Source of the DNA: Sphingomonas sp. Leaf242
Lineage (GTDB): Bacteria > Pseudomonadota > Alphaproteobacteria > Sphingomonadales > Sphingomonadaceae
Direction of reading: 5' to 3'
Length of the DNA stretch: 64,000 nt
NCBI RefSeq assembly: GCF_001422045.1
Contig: NZ_LMLW01000007.1
Coordinates: forward strand, 620,001-684,000
The notes beneath the pieces are model-generated. The model ran no database searches and had not been told where the DNA came from. It saw only the letters and a list, made by a program, of their open reading frames with translations. This document shows, piece by piece, positions 54,412 to 63,881 of this stretch (positions are counted from its first letter, which is position 1; every line of letters starts with the position of its first letter). Made by a program: the position numbers and the translations under genes.

Positions 54412-56642
54412 TGAACCTCCTTGGGGTCGCCGTAGAACAGGCCGCGCCCGTCCGTGCCGAGATAGACGCGGCCCTCGCGCCGCGGATCGCCGGAGACGAC
54501 GCGGTAACGGCCACCCCAGCGATGATCGTCATCGTCGATCCGCGACCAGCTCTGGCCGTCGTCGACCGAGCGCCAGACCCCGCGCACGCCGTCACGCGTA
54601 CCGACCGCGAAGACCGCGTCCTTACCGAGGCCATAGAGTTCGACGCGAAGCGCCTCGCTGGCAGGGACGAAACTGCTGCCATAGTCGATGCTGCGGAACA
54701 GGCGGTCGCCCGCCTGCAGCCTCAGCGCTCCAGCGTGCCCCGGCACAGCAAGCAGCGCGCTCTGTGCTTCGCGGCCCTGCCGGCCAATCGCCCGAAGCTG
54801 CGCGGGCAGACCGTGGCCGGCGACGGGCGCGAAACTGGCGGCGGCATCGCGCGACAGCAGCACCCGGCCGCGCTCGACATCGACCGCATAGAAGATCCGT
54901 GGGTCGCGCTTGTCGGCGACCGCCCGCGTCTTGCCTGGCAGCCCGCGCACCGGCGTCCAACTGCGGCCGCGGTCTCGCGTCACTTGCGGGATCGGCGTCG
55001 CGACCACCATCGTCGCACCATCCGCCGATACCGTGATCGGCCAATCGCCGTTCAGGTCCTCGCGTCGGGCGGGCGTGCCCATCGGCGGCACGGTCACCAT
55101 CGTCCAGCTCCGGCCGCCATCTTCCGAGCGCCCCAGCGAGCCATCGCGCGGTCGGTCGAGATACAGGCTGCCGCTGCGGACGATGACGTTCGGCGCCATC
55201 CCGGCATAGTCGAGCGCGTTCGTGTTCGACATGTACGGGTTGATGAAGGTCGGCTGCGGCGACCGGTCAAGATCGTCGTGGACGAACCCCGCCAGATCGC
55301 CGAAGCCCGAGATCAGCGGTGCGCCACCGGTCGGCGACACGAGCGTGATGATCGCGGTCTGCTCGATGCCGCGAACCCAGGGCGCCCAGTTGATCGTGCC
55401 TGGATTGGTCGCATTCCGCGCCGCATAGACGGTCGCCCCGGTCGTATAGGTGATCCGCGCGGGATCGAACGGGTCGATCGCCAGCCCCGAGATCCAGTGC
55501 CCGAAATCCGCGCCCTTGCCCTCGTGCAGCAGGAACGGCGTCGCCGAGACGTCGCGGCGGCTGCGCGGACCGAGATCGTCCCAGCTGCGGCCGTCGTCGT
55601 GGCTGATCCACACCGAGTCACCGTGGCGATAGCGATCGACCGAGCTGACCGCGACGGTCCCGGTCTGACGTCTCGATACCGCAACGCCGAGAAACGCGCC
55701 TTCCGCACCGGTCGCGCGCCACGCGGCGGGGGTGACGTCGCGCCCGCGCCCGTCGGGGCCGTAGCGCCATACCGCCCCCGTCGCGATTCCGCTCGGTCCC
55801 AGACCGCTCGCATAGCCGACCCACAGCACGCCGCGGCGATCAATAACGCCCTTCCCGGCGAACAGCCGCGGCCCCTCCGCCGCATGCCACGTCAGTCCGG
55901 CGTCGTCGGAGCGGTAGAGAGTGGCCGCGCCGGGATCCGCTACGCCCGCCCATAGCCTGCGCGAACCTCCGCCCGGACGCCCGCCCGAACGGCCGCTCGT
56001 CGGGTCGATCGCCACGAACGAGACGCCGCCATGCGTTGTCCGCGAAGCCGGTTTACCGAGCCCCGCGACCGGAAAACTGGCCACCTTCGCCCAGGTCGCG
56101 CCCGCATCGCTGCTGCGCCACAGGCCGTCATGGCGCGATCCGAAGAACAGCGTCTGGGTCTGGTTGGGATCGACCGCGAGCCGTTCGCCCATGCCCCGGC
56201 CGTCCTCGTTGCCACCCATCGCGAACGGCACGGGGGTAGTCCGCCACGAACGCCCGCGGTCGGTCGACCGCAGGATCGCCGCGGGCTGGCGCGCGCTCAC
56301 GCCTGCCGCCATGTAGACGATGTCGGCATTGCGGGGATCGGGCGCGATGCTCTCGATCCCCATATAGCTCGACGTCGCGGTGCCATCCTGCAACGCCGAC
56401 CAGCGCCGCGTCGCGTCGTCCCACCGGTACGCGCCGCCCATGTCCGTCCGCAGATAGGCGAGCCCGCGCTCGACCTCGCTGAACACGATGTTCGGCGCGT
56501 AGCCGCCCGCTCCAACCGTCACGTTGGTCCAGCGATAGGGAACGGCTTCCGGCGACCGGCTCCAGCCCGGCGCGGACACCATGATCAGCAGCGCCGCCGG
56601 GAGCCAATGAAAGCCGCGACGGCGGACGGCGATGCGGATCAT
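54408..56642 (-). CDS. GH74 endo-xyloglucanase
   Basis: 744 aa. Signal peptide MIRIAVRRRGFHWLPAALLIMVSAPGWS. Two seven-bladed beta-propellers with repeated Asp-box-like DxGxSW motifs (RSTDRGRSW, RSSDAGATW, RSDDAGLTW). Catalytic candidates are Asp67 in LRTDMGGAYRW and Asp449 in ISGFGDLAGF, at the conserved GH74 positions. It is predicted to cut the xyloglucan backbone outside or at the cell surface, which defines the substrate of the whole locus. ATGA overlaps join it to the halogenase upstream and GH35 downstream. Confidence 0.93.
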   Translation of the reverse strand: MIRIAVRRRGFHWLPAALLIMVSAPGWSRSPEAVPYRWTNVTVGAGGYAPNIVFSEVERGLAYLRTDMGGAYRWDDATRRWSALQDGTATSSYMGIESIAPDPRNADIVYMAAGVSARQPAAILRSTDRGRSWRTTPVPFAMGGNEDGRGMGERLAVDPNQTQTLFFGSRHDGLWRSSDAGATWAKVASFPVAGLGKPASRTTHGGVSFVAIDPTSGRSGGRPGGGSRRLWAGVADPGAATLYRSDDAGLTWHAAEGPRLFAGKGVIDRRGVLWVGYASGLGPSGIATGAVWRYGPDGRGRDVTPAAWRATGAEGAFLGVAVSRRQTGTVAVSSVDRYRHGDSVWISHDDGRSWDDLGPRSRRDVSATPFLLHEGKGADFGHWISGLAIDPFDPARITYTTGATVYAARNATNPGTINWAPWVRGIEQTAIITLVSPTGGAPLISGFGDLAGFVHDDLDRSPQPTFINPYMSNTNALDYAGMAPNVIVRSGSLYLDRPRDGSLGRSEDGGRSWTMVTVPPMGTPARREDLNGDWPITVSADGATMVVATPIPQVTRDRGRSWTPVRGLPGKTRAVADKRDPRIFYAVDVERGRVLLSRDAAASFAPVAGHGLPAQLRAIGRQGREAQSALLAVPGHAGALRLQAGDRLFRSIDYGSSFVPASEALRVELYGLGKDAVFAVGTRDGVRGVWRSVDDGQSWSRIDDDDHRWGGRYRVVSGDPRREGRVYLGTDGRGLFYGDPKEVQ

Positions 56643-58162
56643 GGCGCGATCGCCGCCGCGCAATGCTGCGCGATGAACTGCTCGTGCGTCGGCATCGCGT
56701 CGGCGGTCTTGCCGATCATGTCGCGAACATGGTCCATGAACCGCGCGGATTCTTCGGGTGGCAGCGCGGCGACCAGCGGATCGGTCGACACCGGGCGCAC
56801 CCCCTGTCCGAGCAGCACCGCGATCCAGCCATCGGGCGTGAACAGTTCGCCCTGTTCGCGGAAGGTTCGTGCCTTGCCCGACCAGAGATCGAGCTTGGCT
56901 TGCAGCGTATCCGGGATCGTCATCGTCCGGCAGTGGTTCCAGAACGTCGAATCCGACCGCTCTGTCGCGTGGTAGTGGAGGATGATGAAATCGCGGATCT
57001 GTGCATATTCGCGCAGCATCACGCGGTTATATTCGGCGATCTCGACACCGCCGAACCCGCGGTCCGGAAACAGCGCCATCAGCCGCGTGATACCCGACTG
57101 GATCAAATGGATGCTGGTCGATTCGAGCGGTTCCAGGAACCCGCCGGACAGTCCGATCGCGACGCAGTTCTTTTCCCACAACCGCTCGCGGCGACCAGCG
57201 ATGAACCGCAACTGGCGCGGCTCCGCCAATGGCTTGCCGTCCAGCCCGGCGAGCAGCGCGCGCAGCGCGTCGTCGTCGTCGACATGGTCGCTGGCATAGA
57301 CATGGCCGTTGCCGACGCGGTGCTGGAGTGGGATCCGCCACCGCCAGCCGGCCGTCTCGGCGGTGGCGCGGGTGTACGGCGTCAGCGTCCCCTGTCGCTC
57401 GCTCGGCACCGCCCAGGCGCGATCGCACGGCAACCAATGCTGCCAGCTTGTGAACGGCACCCCTAGCGCATCGCCGAGCAGCAACGACCGGAACCCGCTA
57501 CAGTCGATGAACAGCTCGCCGTCGATGCGGCGATCGCCGTCGAGCCGCAAACCGGTGATGAAGCCCGACTCGGCATCGCGGTCGACCGCCGCTACGCGTC
57601 CCTCGACGCGCACGACGCCCGCTTCTTCGGCCATTCCGCGCAGAAACTTCGCGTACAGCGCGGCGTCGAAATGAAACGCATAGGACAGTGTCGACAGCAC
57701 CGATTGCGGATTGCTCGCCGGGCGCGTGAACCGCCCTTTCCGCGCAGCGACAGCGGACAGGCAATAATCGCCGATCGGGCCCGGATCGCCGCCCAGGTTC
57801 GCCTGCCGCAACCACAGCTGATGGAACGAGACGCCCTCGATATCGCGGCCATGCGTACCGAACGGATGCAGATAGGAATCGCCCAGCCACCGCCAGTCGC
57901 GAAATTCGATCCCCAGCTTGAACGTCCCGCCGGTCGCGCGGACGAGCGCGTCCTCGTCGATCCCGAGCATCCGGTTGTAATCGCGCAGCGACGGGATCGT
58001 CGCCTCGCCGACCCCGACCGTGCCGATGTCCTCGGATTCGACCAGCGTCACCGCGACACCGGTCGCGACCAGGCGCGACAATGCTGCGGCGGTCATCCAC
58101 CCGGCGGTCCCGCCACCGACGATCACGACCTTGGTGATGCGCGCCGCCGGCGTATCGGTCAT
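56639..58162 (-). CDS. Flavin-dependent tryptophan-halogenase family protein 1
   Basis: 507 aa. FAD-binding GGGTAGW (residues 16-22), the catalytic Lys82 in TFKLGIEF, the WxWxIP motif intact as WRWRIP (273-278) and the LEPLEST segment. All key halogenase residues are present. In characterised pathways such enzymes chlorinate or brominate Trp; here there is no biosynthetic context, only a sugar locus. Such genes are very often paired with TonB receptors in Caulobacter, Xanthomonas and Sphingomonas, with unproven function. It is coupled by ATGA to halogenase 2 upstream and GH74 downstream. Confidence 0.92.
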   Translation of the reverse strand: MTDTPAARITKVVIVGGGTAGWMTAAALSRLVATGVAVTLVESEDIGTVGVGEATIPSLRDYNRMLGIDEDALVRATGGTFKLGIEFRDWRWLGDSYLHPFGTHGRDIEGVSFHQLWLRQANLGGDPGPIGDYCLSAVAARKGRFTRPASNPQSVLSTLSYAFHFDAALYAKFLRGMAEEAGVVRVEGRVAAVDRDAESGFITGLRLDGDRRIDGELFIDCSGFRSLLLGDALGVPFTSWQHWLPCDRAWAVPSERQGTLTPYTRATAETAGWRWRIPLQHRVGNGHVYASDHVDDDDALRALLAGLDGKPLAEPRQLRFIAGRRERLWEKNCVAIGLSGGFLEPLESTSIHLIQSGITRLMALFPDRGFGGVEIAEYNRVMLREYAQIRDFIILHYHATERSDSTFWNHCRTMTIPDTLQAKLDLWSGKARTFREQGELFTPDGWIAVLLGQGVRPVSTDPLVAALPPEESARFMDHVRDMIGKTADAMPTHEQFIAQHCAAAIAP

Positions 58163-59709
58163 GCCGGTGCCCGCGCGCCGAAACGATGCGTCTGCGCATA
58201 ATCGACCAGCGCACGGTTCGACGGCAGGTTGGCGATCGCATACTGCGCCTGCCGCTGCACCTCGGCGAACGCGCGCCGCGCATCGTCGGGATAGCGCAAC
58301 GCCCCAGCCTTCGCGCTCAGGTCGGTCTTCCAGCCCATCCCGTACAAGACATATTGCCAGCTCGCGTCGGTGAAGATGTCGACCTGCCCGTCGATGTCGA
58401 GCTCGTTGGGCGGTCGGAACCGCCAGCGGTCGAGCAGTTCGAGCAGGCTGTCCGGGACCGACGAATCCGCCACGTTGTCGCGCCAGAACGCCGTGTCGCG
58501 ACGTTCCGAGATGCAGTAATGCAGCTTGATGAAATCGAGCGCACGCTCATAGCGGCGCAGCATGTTGGCGTTGAACTGCCGCGCGGACGTCTCGTAATCG
58601 CCGCCCCAGGGGAACAGGTTGGCGATCATTCCCGCCGACACCTCGGCAAACGCGATCCCGGTCGCCTCGAGAGGCTCGAAGAACCCGCTCGACAGCCCTA
58701 CCGCGACGCAGTTCTTGTACCAGTTGACCTCGCGGTAGCCCGCATCGAACTTGAAATGGCGCACGTCGGCCTCGTCGCCGCCGGCGCCCAGATAGCCGCG
58801 CAACACCCGTTCGGCGGTCTCGTCGTCGCTATGATCCGACGAATAAACGTGACCGATGCCGCGCCGGCGATCGAGCCCGATATCCCAGATCCAACCAGAT
58901 TCCTGCGCGGTCGAGATGGTGTACGAGGCTATCGGCGCGTCCCGCCGCGCATAGGGCAGCTGTGCGGTGATCGCGCGGTTGCAAAACAGCACGTCGCGAC
59001 ACGATCGGTATGGTATCTTCATCGCCTTGCCGATCAGCTCGGCGCGAAATCCCGTGCAATCGATGTAGAGATCAGCGTCGAGCAGACCGTTTTGCTCGGT
59101 CCGAACCCCGCCGATTGCGCCATCCGCATCGAGCAGCACTTCGGTGACGGTATCGGTCAGGTGCCGCACGCCGTTCTTCACGCCCTGCTCGCGCAGCAGC
59201 CCGGCGAGCGCCACCGCATCGAAATGGAACGCGTAGTTGAGCGGCCCGACGTAATCCGGGTTGCTCGCCAGTTTCGGCGCCCGCATCTGGTCCGCGGCTT
59301 TCTTCTGCGGGTTGGAAACCTCGTCCCAATTGTCTGGACCGCCATAGCCGAGCAACCAATAGGGCAGCAGATCCAGCCCGTCGCTCGCATCCGCGATCTG
59401 GAAGGGATGCAGGTAATGATCGGTGCGACTTTGGCCGGGCTCATGGCGCCAATGGACGAATTTCGCCCCCTGCTTGAACGTCGCACCGCAGCGACGGACC
59501 AGTTCGGCCTCGTCGATACCGATCGTCGCCAAGGTCCGCCGAATGGTCGGGAACGTCCCCTCGCCCACCCCGAGAATGCCGATATCGCGCGACTCGACGA
59601 GCGTGATCGAGACCCCGCCCGCAAGGTCGGCACCGAGACGCTTGGCCAGATAGCCGGCGGTCAGCCACCCGGCGGTACCGCCGCCGACGATCAGGATTCG
59701 CTTGCGCAT
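58159..59709 (-). CDS. Flavin-dependent tryptophan-halogenase family protein 2
   Basis: 516 aa. FAD motif GGGTAGW at residues 9-15, Lys79 in TFKQGAKF at the position of the catalytic Lys. The WxWxIP motif is changed to WIWDIG (273-278), losing the Pro. FFEPLEATGI is present. GGAGGG precedes the ATG at 59709. It is the first gene after the TonB receptor (55-nt gap) and overlaps halogenase 1 by 4 nt. A flavin oxidoreductase partner is not adjacent. Confidence 0.92.
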   Translation of the reverse strand: MRKRILIVGGGTAGWLTAGYLAKRLGADLAGGVSITLVESRDIGILGVGEGTFPTIRRTLATIGIDEAELVRRCGATFKQGAKFVHWRHEPGQSRTDHYLHPFQIADASDGLDLLPYWLLGYGGPDNWDEVSNPQKKAADQMRAPKLASNPDYVGPLNYAFHFDAVALAGLLREQGVKNGVRHLTDTVTEVLLDADGAIGGVRTEQNGLLDADLYIDCTGFRAELIGKAMKIPYRSCRDVLFCNRAITAQLPYARRDAPIASYTISTAQESGWIWDIGLDRRRGIGHVYSSDHSDDETAERVLRGYLGAGGDEADVRHFKFDAGYREVNWYKNCVAVGLSSGFFEPLEATGIAFAEVSAGMIANLFPWGGDYETSARQFNANMLRRYERALDFIKLHYCISERRDTAFWRDNVADSSVPDSLLELLDRWRFRPPNELDIDGQVDIFTDASWQYVLYGMGWKTDLSAKAGALRYPDDARRAFAEVQRQAQYAIANLPSNRALVDYAQTHRFGARAPA

Positions 59710-59764
59710 CGCGCCCTCCGCTCGATCGCCGGCCGACCGCGTGTCGACCGGCGATGCATCATCG

Positions 59765-62700
59765 TCAGAAGGCGAGGTTGATACCAGTGCTGATCCGGCG
59801 ATCGGCCTGGAACCAGCTCCGGCCAACCAGTTCGCCACCGGGATAGCCGCCCATCAGCGTGCGCTGGGTGGACGCGGTCAGGTTGGTGCCCTGCACGCCG
59901 AACGAGAACTGGTCGTTCACCTTGAAGCGAATACCGGCATCGATCGACCCGTAGTTGCCGCCATAGATCGGCAGCGCGATCTGCGTTGTGGCATCGGCGC
60001 CGCCGTCCTGATTGCTGACGACACCCGGCGCACTGTAGTAGGTGTACGTGCCGTTCGTCCCGTTGCTGTTCGTCGACAGCAGGTACCGCGAGCGCCACGA
60101 ATAAGCGATGCGCAGCGAGATCGGATTGCGCTCGTAGAGCAACGTCGCGTTCAAATTATGCTTCGACAGCCCGACCAGCGGCGCATCGTTCCTGACGGTA
60201 CCGGTGATATCGCGATAGGCGTCGCCCGGATTGCTGCTCTTGATGAACGTGTAGTTGCCCTCGAAGCCGATCCCGGCAAGCGCGCCGGGCAGCATGTCGA
60301 AGAAGAAACGACCGCCGACCTCGACGCCCTTGACGGTCGCCGCCTTGGTCGAGTTGCTGTAGTCGGTGGCGGACGCCGAGACGTTCTCCGTCGTGCCGTC
60401 GGTGAACTGGACCGTCACCTGCCGGGTGGTCAGCGCGTAGATCGGCAGGTTGGTCAGCCGCTTGAAGAACGGTGCGACGTGGAACGACGTCCCCGCGCGA
60501 CCGTAATACTCGAGCGAAACGTCGAAATTGTTCGACAGCGTCGGCTTGAGCAACGGATTGCCGGTGTCCGCGGTGAAGTTGTTGAACGTCCCGAACCCGC
60601 CCGGAGTCTGGCTGGCGGTCGTTGCTACGCCGACCGAACCGGAGGCTCGCAACGCGTTGAAGGTCGGCAGATCCATCGTGATATTGTACCCGCCGCGGAG
60701 CTTGATCTTGTCCGTCGGCGAAAATTCGAGATTGATCGACGGCAGGACGCGCGTGAAGTCGGCCTTGCCGCCGCGCGCGAGGAAGGTGTTCGCCAGCGTC
60801 TGCTGGACGCCGTTGCGGATGAAGACCGTTCCGCCGTTCTGCTGGATGAAACCGCTGCCTTCGTTCTCGATGTGAACGACCCGCACGCCGACATTGCCCG
60901 AGATGCCGCGCGCGCCCTCCTCTGGGCCGAAGCGCACCAGTGCGTAGCCCGCGGTATTCTTGGTGCGGTTCTCGACCTGGTCGCCCGGCAGGACGAAACC
61001 GACCGGCCGGATCGCCAAGGTGCCATCAGGATTGAACTGGCCACCATAGCCGGTGACCGGCAGAGGCCCCGAGGCGGAACAGTCGAACTCGCGGCCGGTG
61101 CAGAAGCCGGCGGGAGGCGCCGTCACCAGTCCGGTGCGGTTGACGTTGAACCGCGACGCCAAGTCCTCCGACGCAAACATCAAATTGCCCGGCAGCGTAG
61201 TTTCGCCGCGGAAGAAGTCCTTGAACGCGTGGCTGGCGACGTCGCCCGGTGCCGCATTGGCGTACGTCAGCTGCGGATCGCCATTCCAGCCACGGCCGAG
61301 CGCTGTCCAGTTATAGCCGTTCGCCAGATCGCGCTCGGTGCGCTTGGCGTAGCGGCCGCCGACCTTGATCGACCGGAAGAAGCTGTTGTCGAACGTGTAT
61401 TCGGCATCGAGCTGCCCGGCGTCGAGACGCCCCTTGTTCCGTTCGTTGTGCGGCATAGAGGCCGTCCAGAGATAATTCGCAGGATCGGCAAACGATGCCT
61501 GCGTCGCCGGATTGACGCTGATCTGGGGCAGATCGCCCGTCAGGTCCATGCCGAAGCTTTGTCCGAAGCCGATGTCCCGGAAGATGTCGATGCGATCATA
61601 GATCTGGCGTGAATCGACGCGCTGCAGCGAGCCCTTCAGCGACAAATGGCTGTCGACCGGCGCCCAAGCGAACGACAGCGAGTAATCGCGCGTCCGCGTG
61701 TTGCTTTGGACGAAGCCCTTGTTGCCGCTGCTGTTGACCGCACCGCCGGTCGGCGCGAACGTGCCCGTGTCGCGATTGAACAGCGCGTTCGTCTTCGTCA
61801 GCAGGCCGTTGCTGTCGAAACTGCTGCTGGCCGGATCGACCGCCAGCGTCTGCGAATCGAGCTGCGTGCCGTAGTCGCTCGACTGGCTCTTGTAGCGCGA
61901 CTGGAAGAAGCTGCCGGTGAAGGTCAACGACTCGGCCGGCTGCCACTGCGCCGCACCGTAGATGCCGTAGCGCTTGTACTGGAACGCCTCGTCGCCATAC
62001 GCGAAGCCGCTCGGGACATATTTGCTGCTGCCGTCGCTCAGCGTCGTCTTGAAATACGGGCTGACGCGGAGGAACTGCGACAGCGAACTGAACTGGCTGA
62101 ACGCGACGTCGCCAAGCAGGCCGATCCGGCCGATCGGCGTCTCGAACGAATCGGTGACCAGCACCGACCCCGACGGATCGGCCTTGTTCGCCATGTCGCC
62201 GAGCGCGAGCTCGCCGGTGCCCGAAACGTGGAACTTGCCGTTGAAATCGAACGGGAGCTTGGTGCGCAGATCGATCTGCCCGCCGGTGCCGCCCTCGATC
62301 AGGTCCGCCGTCGATGCCTTGTAGACGTCGACCGCCGACATCAGTTCGGGCGTCACGTCGCTCCACAGGATCGCGCGGCCGTTGTTCGCGCTGAAGATTT
62401 CGCGGCCGTTCAGGCGCGATGCGACGCCGGTCAGGCCGCGCACCTGCACGCCGGAACCCTGAACCGAATAGTGATCGGGATCGCCGAGCGCGGCGAAACG
62501 CACGATCGACACGCCCGAAACGCGCTGCAGGACTTCGGTAATCGAATTGTCAGGCAACTTGCCCGCATCGTCGGCGACAACCGAATCGACGATCGTCTCG
62601 CTGCGACGCTTGCGTTCGTCGGCAGCTTCGAGCGCGGCGCGGCGACCGGTAACAACGATATCGCCGCCCGTTTGATCAGCCGCCGGATCGCCAGGGGCGT

Positions 62701-62869
62701 GCTCGGGTGCCGCCGCTTGGGTTGTGTCAGGCGATATGGCCTGAGTCTCAGCCTGGGCCCAGGCATTTCCGCTGAAACCGGCAGCGATCAGTGCCGCTGC
62801 GGATACGCCAGCACGCATCGCAACCATGGCATTCCCGCGGCGATGCGAACCGATAACAAATATGTTCAT
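59765..62869 (-). CDS. TonB-dependent receptor
   Basis: 1034 aa outer-membrane transporter. Signal peptide (MNIFVIGSHRRG...GFSGNAWAQ). The plug domain has DIVVTGRRAAL and ITEVLQRVSGVSIVRF and RLNGREIFSANNGR. A 22-strand beta-barrel follows and ends in aromatic Phe (STGINLAF). GGGAGGG precedes the ATG at 62869. It is first in the locus and is expected to import xyloglucan oligosaccharides released by GH74. It belongs to the large TBDR type paired with halogenase-like proteins. Confidence 0.94.
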   Translation of the reverse strand: MNIFVIGSHRRGNAMVAMRAGVSAAALIAAGFSGNAWAQAETQAISPDTTQAAAPEHAPGDPAADQTGGDIVVTGRRAALEAADERKRRSETIVDSVVADDAGKLPDNSITEVLQRVSGVSIVRFAALGDPDHYSVQGSGVQVRGLTGVASRLNGREIFSANNGRAILWSDVTPELMSAVDVYKASTADLIEGGTGGQIDLRTKLPFDFNGKFHVSGTGELALGDMANKADPSGSVLVTDSFETPIGRIGLLGDVAFSQFSSLSQFLRVSPYFKTTLSDGSSKYVPSGFAYGDEAFQYKRYGIYGAAQWQPAESLTFTGSFFQSRYKSQSSDYGTQLDSQTLAVDPASSSFDSNGLLTKTNALFNRDTGTFAPTGGAVNSSGNKGFVQSNTRTRDYSLSFAWAPVDSHLSLKGSLQRVDSRQIYDRIDIFRDIGFGQSFGMDLTGDLPQISVNPATQASFADPANYLWTASMPHNERNKGRLDAGQLDAEYTFDNSFFRSIKVGGRYAKRTERDLANGYNWTALGRGWNGDPQLTYANAAPGDVASHAFKDFFRGETTLPGNLMFASEDLASRFNVNRTGLVTAPPAGFCTGREFDCSASGPLPVTGYGGQFNPDGTLAIRPVGFVLPGDQVENRTKNTAGYALVRFGPEEGARGISGNVGVRVVHIENEGSGFIQQNGGTVFIRNGVQQTLANTFLARGGKADFTRVLPSINLEFSPTDKIKLRGGYNITMDLPTFNALRASGSVGVATTASQTPGGFGTFNNFTADTGNPLLKPTLSNNFDVSLEYYGRAGTSFHVAPFFKRLTNLPIYALTTRQVTVQFTDGTTENVSASATDYSNSTKAATVKGVEVGGRFFFDMLPGALAGIGFEGNYTFIKSSNPGDAYRDITGTVRNDAPLVGLSKHNLNATLLYERNPISLRIAYSWRSRYLLSTNSNGTNGTYTYYSAPGVVSNQDGGADATTQIALPIYGGNYGSIDAGIRFKVNDQFSFGVQGTNLTASTQRTLMGGYPGGELVGRSWFQADRRISTGINLAF

Positions 62870-62950
62870 AGAACCCTCCCCTATGCACGACACGTTTTTA
62901 CGCATCGCCCCCAGTAAGCCGCACCTTATTGTGGTGCTGCTTCGCCGGCG

Positions 62951-62979
62951 TGGTAGCCTTACCATGATTGTACGACAAT
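62951..62979 (-). promoter_or_regulatory. Palindromes in the receptor promoter region
   Basis: TGGTAGCCTTACCA (62951-62964) has perfect 5-bp arms around GCCT, and ATTGTACGACAAT (62967-62979) has perfect 5-bp arms around ACG. They lie about 80-110 nt upstream of the receptor start in an AT-richer region. The first shares its half sites with the candidate operators at 52718 and 47830. Confidence 0.6.
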
Positions 62980-63881
62980 TGAAAAATTCGTTATTTTTTT
63001 GAGGGTTGCCTTATGACGAGACGGGATAACCAGACGGGCCTCTGGTGCGCCTAGAGACTGTGAAGATTGGGCGCAAAAGCGCTACCGGTGCGAGCCGCCT
63101 CTGACCGGTATGAAGGTGCGGGGGACTGCTCCAGTAGGATGGCGACCGTCCAAGTATCGGCGCCCCGTCGGTCCGGTCTACTGCCCGCCGTTTCGTCACG
63201 CGCGCGCTCGCCGACGCTAGGCTGCGCAAGTCCAACGCCTTCAGACGGATTTAGAAACGATAGTTCACCAGACCGATTCTCGATTAAGGACTATCACAAA
63301 CCAACGATTGCCGTTTCGACAAGCGGAGAGCCGATTAGGTGGAAACTCTGGGACAGTCAGGTTTTTAGATATCGGCAAAAGCGAACGGTAAAACGGTTCA
63401 CTAACGTTCCGTGCAGCCAAAAACGAGCCGACGACAGTGCGAGCCGACAGCGAACGGACCACAGTGCACCATAGTATTGGACGATATTTGATCGCTGAGG
63501 CCACCATCACTAGTCAACAGCTTTATAAAGCAGTTACCATATGACAGAAAATGGTCCATCTAGATAATGGTAATTCGATAGATCACCCTTTAATCACATT
63601 TCTTTTTGTTGATGAACGATTAATTCCGAAAATCCACCTATTTCGAACCACTATATTGGACGTTGCGATCATAGGCTATTGACGTGATATGATATGTAAA
63701 TTTGCTTATGCTTTTAGCCGACCGGTGAACTATTCACGAATAGAATTAGGTGCAGATCTTGCATTGCATTATTTTGAGAAACAACATGGCTGGCGGAAAA
63801 AGCAGCGTTCCATGTCGTTCGCAATCAACACGCCATTCCCAACCATCCTTCCAGCTTCGGAGAAAAGGCTTAACGTCAAAC
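62980..63881. other. AT-rich region without a recognised gene
   Basis: After about 63250 the base composition drops markedly, with many A/T runs (for example around 63590-63720). Short frames on both strands (such as 63689-63907 plus and 63265-63510 minus) lack family resemblance and ribosome binding sites. It looks like a composition boundary, possibly remnants of acquired DNA. Confidence 0.6.

Noticed and set aside
54411..55955. Long plus-strand frame opposite GH74
   Set aside because: No domain, Arg/Ala-rich shadow; GH74 with catalytic residues is on the other strand.
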